This document shows positions 22,011 through 33,550 of a stretch of 64,000 nucleotides of DNA, in pieces (the first letter of the stretch is position 1; the number at the start of each line of letters is the position of its first letter). Source of the DNA: Mermis nigrescens (lineage: Eukaryota; Nematoda; Enoplea; Mermithida; Mermithidae); assembly GCA_036768485.1 (NCBI GenBank), contig JAVLUZ010000154.1, forward strand, positions 31,145,286-31,209,285, read 5' to 3'. A program made the position numbers and the translations under genes. The notes below the pieces were generated by a model. The model did no database searches, had not been told where the DNA came from, and worked only from the letters and a program-made list of their open reading frames with translations.

Positions 22011-24375
22011 CTAAATCATGGATGAAAAGTATGAGATAATTACAAGAAAAGTGCAAAAATACTTCAAAGTATATGGCTCTAAAGGAAAGTAACAAGTGAG
22101 AATGCAAGCAGAATTGAACCAAAGGCTTAATCCATGTGGAATTTAATTATTTAAATTATGCAGATCTATAGAAATCCTGTTTTTGTAGACCATTTCACGT
22201 GTCGTATAAATTCAACCGGTCTGGATTCAATCAGAGAACTTTTTAGACAAAATAAGCTCAAAACCAGTATAAATGCTAAAATAGCAAAAAGTATATTAAT
22301 ACATCGTTTTTGATCATTGAGAAGCACATTTGTGGAAAGGTTCAGGTTTTCATCGATTTTTTGGTCTGCATTTTGCTTTATTTTTCCCAGAAAATTAATC
22401 ATTTTCCTATTCTGGGCGTCAGACCCCAAACCTCCGCCGCGTACTGTGCATAGAAGCTATTTTTAAATCGGGAATTTCCGCTTCTCGTTATCCCGTTTAA
22501 GATGTGACATTGTTTAATGATCGTTTCTAGACCAAGCATTACTAAAAATTTGTTAATCATTTATCACGTGGTTCTGCTTAATAGGCCTTAAGATTACAAA
22601 ATCTTACATCAGCCTATAAATAATTATTGAGCCAGTAGTGACAGTAATACCTAAGTTAATTGCATAATTTATAACGAGACAAAAACAAAAACAGAACTTA
22701 ATATGCCAAGCTCTAAAAAGATATTTTGTCTTAATTTCTAAGCCTTAAAAAACTGATAAATCATTAGCCATCTTTCACACAAATGATCAACGTATCAACG
22801 TTTTTTGATTGGTCGATACGTGGGTTCAACAATTGTCAATTAAACGTCAATTTTAAAATGAAGTCTAAAAATTTGAAATCGGAAAATCGGAACTTTCAAG
22901 GAATCGGTTTAAGTAGCGCGAGAACCGGCATATAATTCCTCATATGAAACGTCTTTCTTGATTGGAATTCTTATACTTTATTTTCTTTGTGCGTTTTCAA
23001 GATCAGGATTCATGGTACTTTTATGCACATGTCCCAGCTCTTGCCAAACATGTTCTTGAAGGAGGTGGTGGTGATGGTATGTAGGGTTTCCCCTAGAATG
23101 GCTTTTGACCCTGACCCCAGAATTATCGATGTTCAAAATAAATCGTAGAAAGTGTTCCTTTTCGAGCGTTTTTAGCTTTTAGGTAACGCGTCAGCGCGTG
23201 CCTATAATATACTTGGATACCCCCAACATATGTCCCACCCTCTACAGTTATAACGGGACACATACAAGAGACGCGGTTTTTTCAAAAAGCAGATAATAAA
23301 AAATTCACTGCTCATCTTTTTTATATGACTTTACACTCAATGTAAAGAGCGTGTAAAGGTTACACCAAAAATTCAAATCTCTACTCATTGCTTGCGAACT
23401 TTCCTCTTGTCTGGTTATAAGTCATGCCCAAAAAATTATAAGTAGTCTAGGCTTAGGGGCTACACGCAGAATTTGGTCGCGCTCATATAAAATCTATACG
23501 TCAATACGGAGTTAATTATGGGAGTTTAAAGTTTACACTCTTAGGTGGACGGAAAAATGCGTTTTACCTCTTTTTTCAGTTTACTTGCTTTTCCAGTTAT
23601 GAATCGGGACGTTTAAGGTATTATAAAAATTAGGTACTCTTAGGGGTTACACATTGCAATTGGATACGTTCCTGTAAACTCATACAAAGTCAGCTGTGGA
23701 GGTGTACAGTTTGTACTCTGGGGTAAGGAAAACGTGTTTTGTGACCATTTTTTCGTTTGCTAGCTTCTCTGGTTATTAACCGAATCGTGCGGAATATTCT
23801 AAAAAAGAAACACGTGTCAATGATTACCTAATTCACTTGGTCGCGTTTCTTTACGCTCAATAAGGAGTTAGTCTTGGCGGTGTAAAGTACTAACCATTGG
23901 GTGAAAAAAGTCATTTTTTGCCAGTTATCTTTCGGTCAATTTCTCTCAATAAGGATTTAAACACAATCTTAATAAATACTGCGATTGTTAAACTTAAGTG
24001 TGAAATATGCGCAAGCAGTCCTCTAAATTGAGCTTATAAGCGTATAAGTTTATAACTAAATTATATACCTTCTCAAGAACAGAAAGTAAAATGCGCAATC
24101 GGATTATTAATGCAGGCACGTAGCCAATATTTTTTGACAGGGGGGCTAGCACAGTTTATAGGATGGTCAATCAAACAGAACTTGCTTAATTTCTTTTCAG
24201 CTCAAGCAATTAATCAGGAATTGATTGAAAGGTCAAACTCGCACAAGAGAAAACAAGATCTGAAGATGATTTCCAGTGATTTTGCACAAAGTTTGAAGTT
24301 CCCTTCACTTTTCGGCACTATTTTGCATCGTTAGCTTGCCGGACCGTGGGTGCGGCCGCATCACCCGAACCCCCT

Positions 24376-24450
24376 CGGCTATGGGCTTGATTATGGTCTA
24401 GTGGTGAGAGCGTCAGATTTAAAATCGAGAAGTCGTGTATTCGCGCCCAG
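24376..24450 (+). repeat. tRNA-like (SINE head-like) sequence
   Basis: The words TATGGTCTAGTGGTGAGAGC (like a pol III A box) and GTATTCGCGCCC (like a B box), about 45 bp apart, resemble tRNA internal promoters. I could not build a clean cloverleaf: the anticodon arm pairs poorly. A tRNA-derived SINE fragment is more likely than a working tRNA. Confidence 0.35.
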
Positions 24451-24943
24451 CTACGCGCGACTTTTTCATTTTTTTCAAATTTTCTATATGTCATGAAAAG
24501 CCACGCAACCTTCAATTATGTAGGTTGGAATAAACAAAGGAAATACACGGCACACTACGCTTCACCACATATAGGCATGAGATCAGGCAGGATTCCCGAG
24601 AATATGGACCCCAAAAACAAAAAACATCGCATATTCATACATATAACGGCTTGAAATTTTGGATGGGGGTCTCCGGCCATTTTTAGAGGGAGCAGGTTGA
24701 ATGACCTCCAAATTTTGGCCAAAAAACAGCAGAAAAAAGGCACCTAAAAATGGCCGAAAAATGCAAGCTTTATCCAATAACTCTGAAAATGGGGGGTCCA
24801 AAATTTTCTGATTTTGGGGGGGATAGGTGAACGACCAACTTTGGGTGGGGGAACCCCCTTCCCCTTGTTATATCTCTGCTGGACATGTTCTTCAAGAACT
24901 TCACTAATTTATTCAAATATTGTTAATCAAAAGTTGGGAATTA

Positions 24944-25738
24944 GCAAGGAAAAATGCTCCGATGGAACAAAAAAGGACGAATGTACTTGGAAACACGCAT
25001 TATTAAGGATGTAAAGATGGGAACTAAGAAAAAGTCACCTATGCATGCGTACATGCTAAAAAATTATACTTTCTCTAAGCAATGCAAAAATCGAAGTACA
25101 TTCTGCGGCCTCTGAAACAGAAAATGTAAACATTTTTTGCTGGTACACCTATAGAAAAGCTAACGAAGAAACTTTGTTGTGTATTATACATTCGATTTGT
25201 TGCTTATCCACATCACATTTTTTTACGATTAACCAATATTTAATAATAATTTATGAGTGATTAATGAATTACGGAAATCACATCTTACTTCTTATATTTT
25301 GTATTCTACTCGAATTTCCTCCTTTTATTTTGCACTGTTGTCCTGATTAACTCGTTATTTTTATTGTCTCTCTCATTATTCATACCACCCTTAAACGTTT
25401 TAGTATTAAATATTGTTTATGCGCGTGTTAAGTCCTTATCAGAATTAGTGCCCTGCAGTTTTACCTAATTCGAATGCGCTTAAACTTAATAATCAGCAAG
25501 ATTTGTCCTTTGTTACTTCAAAGTGATTACTATCATTTGGATAAAACACTGTTTGTATTTTTATCCAGCAGGCCGCAGAATAAACTTCGATTTTTGCTTG
25601 GCTGAGTGAAAGTCTAATTTTTTAGCATGTACGCATGCATAGGTGACTTTTCCTAGTCCTCATCCTTTATATCCTCATTAATGCTTGTTTCCAAGTTTAT
25701 TCGTCCTTTTTTTGTTCCATCGGAGCATTTTTTCTTGC
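24944..25738. mobile_element. Foldback MITE module, copy B
   Basis: The 795-bp module begins GCAAGGAAAAATGCTCC and ends with its inverse, between TA dinucleotides (24942-24943 and 25739-25740). The arms are about 170-190 bp, covering the shared words GATGGAACAAAAAAGGACGA and AATCGAAGTAYATTCTGCGG. Confidence 0.78.
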
Positions 25739-26039
25739 TAGTTTCGTTCAATTTACTCAAATATATTTCGAATTGTTTCAAAAAGTTCTCATGTTTTTAT
25801 CCTAAATAAAAGGATTACTGTCTGAAATGTCGGAAAACAATGCTTTTGATGTGTATTGACAGCGTTTAAGCCCAAACAAGCACTTTTTAAAAAATTGTTG
25901 ATGCTGGAATTTAAAGAATTGAAAAATTGAAAAAAATTAAAAAATTAGGAGAATTCAAATGCTAGTTGTACGGACAGATTAATAAGAATAAGACAGTGAG
26001 AGATAAGGTAATAAGATAAAATGGATAAGATTGGATAAT

Positions 26040-26400
26040 TACCCCCGCAAAATAGCTGCGACCCCCAGCATTGTCGATTTTTCGTAAAAGTTGGTAAAAG
26101 TTGCAAAAAGTGTGCCCTTTTGAACGTTTTTAGCTCATTTTTGGCTCAAAAATCTCAAATTTTTGGAGCTTCGCGCCATATACACATTTTTTGACTATAT
26201 TTTATTAAATTTACTGAATTATTTCGAATTTTTCTAAAAGTTTTTAACGTTTTTATGTTCTAGAAAGAATGAGCATTGTCTGAAAGTCAGTAATAGTGTT
26301 TTTGACGTGTACCCTTCGTTTTTAAGCCCAAAAAAGGCAAATTTAAAAAATTTTTGGGGCCTGACCCTCTACCCCCGGAATTCCAATGCTGATTATGTAT
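26040..26400 (+). repeat. Y repeat in mucin intron
   Basis: It starts near TTACCCCCGCAAAATAGCTG and ends near CCCCCGGAATTCCAATGCTG. It shares the middle part with 12740-12860 and 33170-33550. Confidence 0.65.
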
Positions 26401-26667
26401 GAGTGCAATGCACATTTTCCTCCTTCCTTTCTATCAAAACAGATTATATTTTAAATAAAAGTAAGAAGAACGGCTAAATAATATTGTGTCGTTCCACATG
26501 AAAAAAGAATCAAAGTAATATTAAACTGTCAATAAATTCAAGATAGGTCTAGGTCTACTGACGCTGAGACACTAAGACAATGAATTCCATTAGTTATAAA
26601 ATTGAAATGCTGTTTTGAAGAATTTCAGTTTTCTTATAATTCAATTCATTCCGCTGACATTTCGTAC

Positions 26668-26828
26668 CTGATTTATGCAAAGATATTTTGTTCGGATCTA
26701 CATTTAAGCCGGCAATTTTGTAGTTTCTCTTATTAACCAGCCCTTCAAATTCTTTTTCAAGTTCTCGAATATCCGAAACTTTGTCGTTAACGACGCTTAT
26801 ATCGCCGTCTGCTACTGCACTGCCTTTA
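26668..26828 (-). CDS. Mucin-like SEA protein, SEA cleavage-site exon
   Basis: This 161-nt exon has acceptor TTTAATTTTCAG and donor CAG|GTACGA. It enters in phase 2 (the joined codon AG+T gives Ser) and leaves in phase 1. The start reads KGSAVADGDISVV, matching the G-S-x-V-x strand-turn-strand of SEA domains where MUC1-type proteins cleave themselves between Gly and Ser during folding. The rest (VSDIRELEKEFEGLVNKR, then LNVDPNKISL) is the second helix and last strand of the fold. Autoproteolysis is inferred from the motif only. If it happens, the large glycosylated ectodomain would stay attached to the membrane stub non-covalently. Confidence 0.82.
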
Positions 26829-27230
26829 CTGAAAATTAAATAGTAGAGAAGATCGTAGATGCATAGCACGGCCGATCTGGGAGGCTTACATGTAACAGAG
26901 GGTTCGGGGTATCCTCCCAAAGTTGAACGTCACTCCATCCCCTATTGTCAGGAATATTCTCACCTCCCCCAATTTTTAAAACAATGGCGTTTTTAGGCCG
27001 TTTTTAGGTGTTTTTTGGCTATTTTGGCCAAAAATTGAAGAGATCAGAAATCTTTTTTGACCTGATTGAAACTTAAAATTGCTATAAACGTTAGAACAGC
27101 ATGAAAACTACCTTAATTCATAGTTTCTTGTCATTTTCAAGCACTTTTTTTTCAAAAAATTTGTCATTATTTTGTCTTGACCTTAACTCCCGAAAAACTT
27201 TCTATTTTGTCCTATTGGGGGGTCAAGATC

Positions 27231-27480
27231 ACACATGGGCGTGGGGGGTTTGGGGGTATGCACCCCCAGAAGTTGAAATACCCCCCCAGAAATCAAAATA
27301 CCCGCCCAGAATTCAAATTTTTTAAATTTTTTTGCGATTTTTTGTTGCCATTGGATAGTGCTCGATGAGAAACGTCGAAAAATGGTGTTTTTTCACCATA
27401 CGACCACTTTTAAGACCATTTTTTACCTATGAAAATTTTTTCACCCCCTCCCCCAGAATTTCGGTGCTGCCCACCTATGG
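27231..27480 (+). mobile_element. R MITE in mucin intron
   Basis: It starts ACACATGGGCG and ends GCCCACCTATGG. The 8-bp flanks TCAAGATC and TCTAGATC match at 7 of 8 positions. Confidence 0.88.
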
Positions 27481-27488
27481 TCTAGATC

Positions 27489-27765
27489 ATTAATGCACAA
27501 CATGGCCTATCTGGGGGTCAGCCGGTTTGGAAGGTGGGTCAAAAATGGAGCTTTTTTGGGTCACAATGACCTCAAGAACTGGTATAAGCACTAAAATAGC
27601 GGAAAATACGTTCCTACACAGTTTCTGGTCAATTTAAAGAGTTTTGAAAAATTTTTCAATTTTTCAATTTTTGAACCTTCATTTTGCCTCATTTTCCCCA
27701 TGAAATTTCCCTTTTTCCATTCTGGAGGGTCCAGACCCACAACCTCCCTACGTGCATGTCAGGTC
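27489..27765 (+). repeat. X repeat in mucin intron
   Basis: It follows the R MITE directly; same word order as 19142-19425 (TGCACAACATGGCCTATCTG to CCACAACCTCCCTACGTGCA). Confidence 0.78.
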
Positions 27766-27873
27766 TACGAACCTTCCACGCGCTTGTCTGTATAGGACTC
27801 AAAGAGATCACAATAATAAATTGTGTAAATTATTACTGAAGGCAGAACGTACATTAAATCTTTTTAAAAATAC

Positions 27874-27938
27874 CTGAATCTTTTGATCTTCAATTGTATA
27901 AATTTGTCCTTGAGTAAATCTTCGAATATTCGTGTCAG
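27874..27938 (-). CDS. Mucin-like SEA protein, SEA domain exon
   Basis: This 65-nt exon lies between a good acceptor (TTTTAATCTTTAG) and a CAG|GTATTT donor. Joined in phase 0 to the large exon upstream, it reads LTRIFEDLLKDKFIQLKIKRF, the helix and beta strand expected in the middle of a SEA domain. It ends in phase 2, which fits the next exon exactly. The two other reading frames do not agree with the phases of both neighbours. It is too short to be found as an ORF and is supported by the splice sites, the phases and the domain continuity. Confidence 0.8.
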
Positions 27939-29382
27939 CTAAAGATTAAAACGTATCATTAGAGTGCGAAAATATTTTGCACTTCACTTATTCAAAATTA
28001 TTAAACATCCAAATTCGATGAGTTTAACAATGGATTTCATGTTGTTCAAAAATTTTATGTTGTTAAAATTTAAGTAATGGCGTTATCGACTGCAATCAAG
28101 CATCAATGTACTGCAATATCAATTTATATGTGCTTGATCCGATTTCTTACGGACACTATATTGAAAACAATTATTATCCACGGAACTTCGAGAAATTCGA
28201 CAGATTTTATTTCGATTAAAATTTGGCGCTAACATTTTATAACGTTGGCTTTCATTCTAATTTCACTGAAAACCACATCAAGTTCTAACTTTTAGTGCAC
28301 ATATATTTCAAAAATAATCCTTTTTTAAGTGCATGCATATTTTAGCAATCAATTCTGATTTCAGGATTTTAGTAAAAGTTGAGAGGTACAATAATGTCTC
28401 AATTTCAATTTCAACAAGACACAATTTAGTTCTTAAATCTCTCATATTTATTAATAAGCTATAAAATTTATCACTGTTCCTTCGATCCTAAAAATCTGCT
28501 CTCGATAATTTTTTTGCATTTCAAATGTGACAAAGATTTTCTAAAATAATTAAAAAATTATAAATTGGTGCATGAGCTTCAATTCTCCCCACAATCTTTA
28601 CACCAAATGTGTAGCATAGTCTTCAATAATGTAGCAGTGTGAAATAAAAGTGATATTGTCTCTGAGAAATTTTGACGTTGTCAAGAGATTAGCGTTATTT
28701 TCTTTTACGAGTATTTCATATAAAATTTTAATTGTCATCAACAAGAATTAAATTAGGCAATGGTCAAAACAAATGCGGAAATCAAAACAGTTGGGGGAAA
28801 ATATAAATAATAGGTGTTCGTATATTTACATTTTTAGTTTTTTCGATTTTCAAGCCTAAAGTTTTTGAATTGTACATCCTTTCCATTGTTATTTTACACT
28901 GAAACGTGCTCTTGTGACATGAGATGAAGAATTCTAAAAAATTTACATTGTTAGTAATGACGAAAAAAGGAGAAAGAAAAATGTTTCTCAGGAACAGTTT
29001 TTGTTGTTATGAAATAAATTACTTGAATTTACATCTTTCTTACGGTGTTATAAAATTCGAAAATCCATGACAACGAAAACTAAGTAATAATTCATTTTTA
29101 TGCAAAAAGATTCGATATGCAAAAAATTATAAATTCAAAATCAAGGTTATAAAAACTTAACTTCGTAGAATTTCTTAGCGATTAAAAAAAATACTCGTTC
29201 AAGATTAAATTCATTTTTGACCTACATAAACGACATAAAGTGGTTCCAGAAACTTATGAACTCGCTAAGTGCACACTTCAATTGTTTTTCATTCCCTAGC
29301 AAATTATCGCGCAATTGAGTATTGCTATAAAACATTTTTATGATTTTTCTTCTCTCAATTTTAAAGAAAATAAAATCTGTAC
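27939..29382 (-). other. Intron between ectodomain and SEA exons
   Basis: This is 1.44 kb of AT-rich sequence in which I found no repeat family member and no coding exon. It is one of the few repeat-free stretches in the window. Confidence 0.6.
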
Positions 29383-32300
29383 CTCCGGCTCAATTTGACC
29401 ACGTAAGTTCTGAAATTTCGAGCTCGAGTTGTCTCTCAGATCTTCGCTCCAATCAACGTCAGTGAACCTCAGCGACCAACCGAGATCAAGAAATTCCGTC
29501 GCTACTTGCGTTATCAACGAAGGGCTTAAGCTGAATTCGGTTTCTTCGTGCTGAATAGGCATGGTTGATTCAGTTGATGATAGTGGCTCTGGCTCCGATT
29601 GTTTAGTGACACTCGTAGGTTCAGGTTCGGCAAAAGAACTTCTTAAGGTTGTTGACGACTGTCTTACGCCAGGCTCCAGTTCCGGAACTGTGTTTCCTTC
29701 TCTGCTTTTCGCTTCTGTTATTTTCATAGTAGTTTGCAGATCTGTCATTTTGTGTGTTCTGTTTATTTCAGTCGTTCGTGGACTTTCTTCTTTATCGAGA
29801 CGTGTCGACGTAACGCCTGGAGCAGATTCGATGAACGTCGGGGTATCAGACTGGATGTTTACGGCTGGCTGCGTCGTAAATAAGTTGGGTGACGTAAGAG
29901 GCATCTCTCTTCGTGGTTCAGATTCCGTCGAAACTGACCAGTGACCCGTAGATTCACGAGCGCTTGAGAAAAGCGGGTTTGTTCTCCCCTCCTCTTTGTC
30001 TGCGTTATCCCTAGTGCTACCAACATTTCCTTCTGTATTGTCACCTTGTCTATTGGTGGTTGACCCATCATTCGTCTTTTCATTAGAAGCAAATTCTGTT
30101 TCAGTTTTGAATATGCTGTTCGTCGAATTAGTCGCTGCTGTGCTTTTTTCTGTCTCTATTCTGGCTCCGAGTATTCTCTCAGTGCTGATTCCCGTAGTGC
30201 TCTTATCAGAAATTTCTGACCTAGTTTTAATTGTTTGTTCAGTCGTGGAAAATAGAAGCAGGCCGGCGTCTGAAGTCTCGTTTATCCTTTCATCTTCTTT
30301 TCTAGATGACGACGTTTGAGATGATATAAATAAATTTGATTCAGAAGGCATTGTTTCGCTTCCAGCTGCATTTGATTCGATCTTTGGTGTCGGTCCTTCG
30401 AAAAAATTTACGGTAGATGCATTTGATTCGATCTTTGGCGTCGGACGTTCAAAAAAATTGACAGCAGAAGATTCCACTTCATTAGTACTTTCCTTTATTG
30501 AAGCACTTGGCGACGGTGCATTTGATTCGATCTTTGGCGTCGGACGTTCAAAAGAATTGACAGCAGAAGATTCCGCTTCATTAGTACTTTCCTTTATTGA
30601 AGCACTTGGCGAAGGTGCATTTGATTCGATCTTTGGCGTCGGACGTTCAAAAAAATTAACAGCAGATGATTCCGCTTCATTAGTACTTTCCTTTATTGAA
30701 GGACTTGGCGAAGGTGCATTTGATTCGATCTTTGGCGTCGGACGTTCAAAAAAATGGACAGCAGTAGATTCCGCTTCGTTAGCACTTTCCTTTATTGAAA
30801 CACTTGGCGATAGACCAAGCTCCGATGTATTAATTTCTCCTGCTGTATTAAATGCAATCGGTTTTCTTGTTATGACATGCGTTCTAACTTGGTCGGGATT
30901 CACTTCGGTGACCCGGTTTGCCGGGGAAAGATGTACACCTTTGTCCTCCAGCTCCTCGACAATCTGCTCACCACTTGTTACGCGTTCAAATTTTGTCGAT
31001 GTTAATCCTGGATTTATAAAATGTGAAAGAGTTGAACCATTTTCAGTCGACTTACCTGCTTTATCAATCGGAGGCAGTGGCTCAGATCTTGCGGTTGCCA
31101 GCTTAGTATTTGTTGTAATGTCCTCATTGTCTCTTTCATCATTCTTTGTTGTACTACTTTTCAGGGAATGTTGGTCAAAACTGCGTGCGGTGGATGTTGA
31201 GGATTTTGCTCCAATTATTTTATCATCTTCTTCCTCTTCCGAATCATCTGCCCCTCTTACGGTGCTTTTAACTCTGTTTTGCTCCCTAGATTGCACTAGT
31301 GTGGCTCTTGAGTTGTCAATCGTTGTTGATTTGGCAAATGTTAGATGCTGTGTTTCTGTAGCAACACGAGGAGGAATAGATTCGTCATCTGTATCGATTT
31401 CATCTGGTCTTTTAAAATGTGATGAACTACTCGCTTTTCGTTCATTAGCCATTGCCTCCTTTGATTCCTCTTGAAATTTCGGGGTTGTACTTTCAATCCG
31501 CCTTACAGTAGTGCTTTCTTCATCATCAAACTCGGATTCTGTCTCATTATTAGCACTAACATCAACGCTATTGCTGAAAGCTGCTTCACAACCTGGTATC
31601 TTGGATAACTGCTGCTTATCTGCCTTGCATTCACCAGTCCACTGACGTACCTTTTTGAAGTGTTGTACCGTTTTATCGATAATTTCGTCCAAGAAAATAG
31701 ACTGATCAACGTCAGCCGTAGGTATTTCGCCATTGAATCTCGTCTGCAGCTCTGATTCAATAAAATCAGCAAAAGTATTGCTGACGTTCGTCAATTTCAG
31801 CTGATCTTTTACATCGGCTTCGTCGTATACGCACAAAGCCAACATATTACAAATCAAGACTACGAATTTGTCATGAACTCTATCCTGAAATTTTTCATTG
31901 CTGTTCTTATGTGTCATTGACTGTGTAGCACTTTTACTAATTACGCGTTGAACCGATTGTTTTGTTACCTGATTTTCTATTTCATCCGATGTATCGCCCG
32001 TTGTTGCAATTTTCGACATATTGTCAGGTCTAGTTTCTGTAAAGCTCCTTTCACGTGACTCAATACGTGGATTAGCACTAAACGGTTGCGACACATTAAA
32101 AATGGGAGTATCGGGTGTACTTTTAAGGCTGGAATTACGTAATATTTTTTCAATTGAGGATTCTTCAGCACTATCCGACAATAATTTTTTATCATCCTGC
32201 TCTGCACGATCAAGGCTCTTTAGCGTTGATATTGTTTTAGTGCTTTCTTGCATTGAACTTTCTTTGTGAGATGCATCTTTGTCTATAAGACCCGTCGGGC

Positions 32301-32987
32301 TATGAAAATCAGCATGAGTTCTCTGACCATCCGCATCTTCCTCAACTTGTTTAAGTGCCTTTAAAGTAGAAATTGACGGAATATCTCCCAGTGAATGATC
32401 TTGTCCGTGCCTTTCTATTTTATTTTCAGCAGTAACACTTTCAATATGATCAGTGAAAGAATTAATTGCAGGGATATTATTTGAGCTAGTCTGTATGCTT
32501 TCTGATTCTTGCCTGTCTTTTTCGAACGATCGTCTACTGTCTAAATTAATTATTTGTGTGCTCTGCTGCTGCTGCTCTCTGCTTCCTTTGTCACTGGGGT
32601 TAATTAAGCTTTCACTTGAATTTTTCGCTAAATTACTGCTGATAGTCTTATTGAGCGGTGTTAATTCATTTGTTGCGGTATTTGCAGATAATTCTCGGGA
32701 ATCAGGGGATCGACTTTGTGTTGAAGTCCTTATATCACTTTCACTTTCATTCAAGTGTCCGACGTTTTGTTCCGGCAAAACAGGTGCAATATTGGATGTA
32801 TCGTTAGTGGGCTGTAGAATCTGGGACGCATGGTTATCAACAGATGACGTGTCATTTTGGAATGCTTCAGTTGTTACAGAACTTTCTTCAGTCTTAGTGG
32901 CTTTAAAGTCAGGCTGCACGTCTGCTATTGGCCTCTGTATAACCTGATTGTCAGTCAGCTGCTGATCAGAAATTGTCTGAGCATGAA
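29383..32987 (-). CDS. Mucin-like SEA membrane protein, large ectodomain exon
   Basis: This is one uninterrupted exon of 3,605 nt (1,201 full codons) encoding a Ser/Thr/Glu/Asp-rich, low-hydrophobicity chain with many N-x-S/T sites, as expected of a heavily O-glycosylated extracellular mucin. The acceptor is a TTTTTAAG before 32987; a second in-frame acceptor (TGCTCAG) lies 10 nt further in. The first residues read H-A-Q-T-I-S-D, which would fit the end of a signal peptide. Features in order are a short Gln run (genomic about 32568), a non-mucin island with four Cys (31571-31890), a 33-residue tandem repeat (30419-30815), and at the end the start of a SEA domain (WSLRFTDVDWSEDLRD, then SSSKFQNLRGQIEPE). 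The donor is GAG|GTACAG in phase 0. A methionine is not needed at 32919: the codon there is GTG and is internal. The homologous family member cannot be named from sequence alone, but the mucin plus SEA architecture is clear. Confidence 0.85.
30419..30815 (-). repeat. 99-bp coding tandem repeat in the mucin
   Basis: There are four head-to-tail copies of a 99-bp unit (starts at about 30419, 30518, 30617 and 30716) and a 51-bp shortened copy at 30368-30418. Each unit encodes 33 residues built around SIKESTNEAESSAVNFFERP followed by TPKIESNAPSPS. Copies differ at only a few bases, so the array is young or homogenised. The unit length is a multiple of three, so copy number can vary without breaking the frame. 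Confidence 0.92.
31571..31890 (-). other. Four-cysteine globular island inside the mucin ectodomain
   Basis: About 106 residues differ sharply from the Ser/Thr-rich surroundings. The stretch has hydrophobic and helical-looking segments (FVVLICNMLALCVYDEADVK, FADFIESELQTRF, FLDEIIDKTVQHFKKVRQW) and four Cys (two in CNMLALC, then TGEC and PGC). I do not recognise the fold. The pattern suggests a small disulphide-bonded extracellular domain between two mucin stretches. Confidence 0.6.
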
Positions 32988-33169
32988 CTTAAAAATGAAG
33001 ATATTAAGAGAAAATCGAATGTATGCGCTGTAGATTTTTTACATGCATACACATAGATATTTTATGGACCGTGAATGAACACATAACGCCGCTCAAATTA
33101 TTAAAAATCATATTAATGATTAGGGAATGTAAATTTTAAATTAACAACCGTGCATGATCTTGGTAGGGT

Positions 33170-33550
33170 TTTCGCTGTCCCAGCCCCCCCCCCCCGCAGA
33201 AAAATTTTCACCCTTCTTCAGAAATTTGTTACCCCTTGAATTCGCGGTTTCCCAAAAAATCGCACAAAAGGTCCAATATTAAGCGATTTTAGTTATATTT
33301 TTGCTCATTAATTATAAGTTTTTAGGGCTTTGTGCCATATACTCATTTTTTGACTATTTTTATTCAATTTACTCGATTTTTTTAAATTTATGAGAATTTT
33401 TTACAATTTTACAACTTAAAAATATAGAACATCGTCAAAAACGTCGAAAAATGATATTTCTTATGCGTATCCATCGTTTTTCTGCTAAACAAGGAATTTT
33501 AGTAAAACAATTATCGCTTCACCCCTCAGAATTGCTATACTGTGCATGCT
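33170..33550 (+). repeat. Y repeat
   Basis: It begins with a C run at 33185-33197, contains TGACTATTTTTATTCAATTT and ends near CAGAATTGCTATACTGTGCA. Confidence 0.65.

Larger units (their letters stand above)
23180..25738 (+). mobile_element. Composite element P, copy B (in mucin intron)
   Basis: It opens with TAGGTAACGCGTCAGCGCGT and the conserved follow-on CCTATAATATACTTGG, then the GTGTAAAG array. The middle (about 24100-24880) is replaced by other insertions, including a tRNA-like block. The foldback module closes the element. It sits in the intron between the SEA and transmembrane exons. Confidence 0.72.
22011..26667 (-). other. Repeat-filled intron of the mucin gene
   Basis: This 4.66-kb intron lies between the SEA and transmembrane exons. 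It contains a part copy of the X repeat (22245-22450), a complete composite element (23180-25738) and a Y repeat (26040-26400). The remaining sequence is AT-rich with nothing recognisable. Confidence 0.65.

Noticed and set aside
24376..24450. Functional tRNA gene
   Set aside because: A- and B-box-like words are present but the anticodon stem does not pair and no clean acceptor stem is seen.
30458..31474. Plus-strand ORF of 338 codons
   Set aside because: It is the antisense of the mucin repeat region; the open frame follows from the 99-bp periodicity and codon bias of the real exon.
32919..32921. Start codon of the large mucin ORF
   Set aside because: The codon here is GTG and the frame is open upstream to a splice acceptor, so the protein does not start here.
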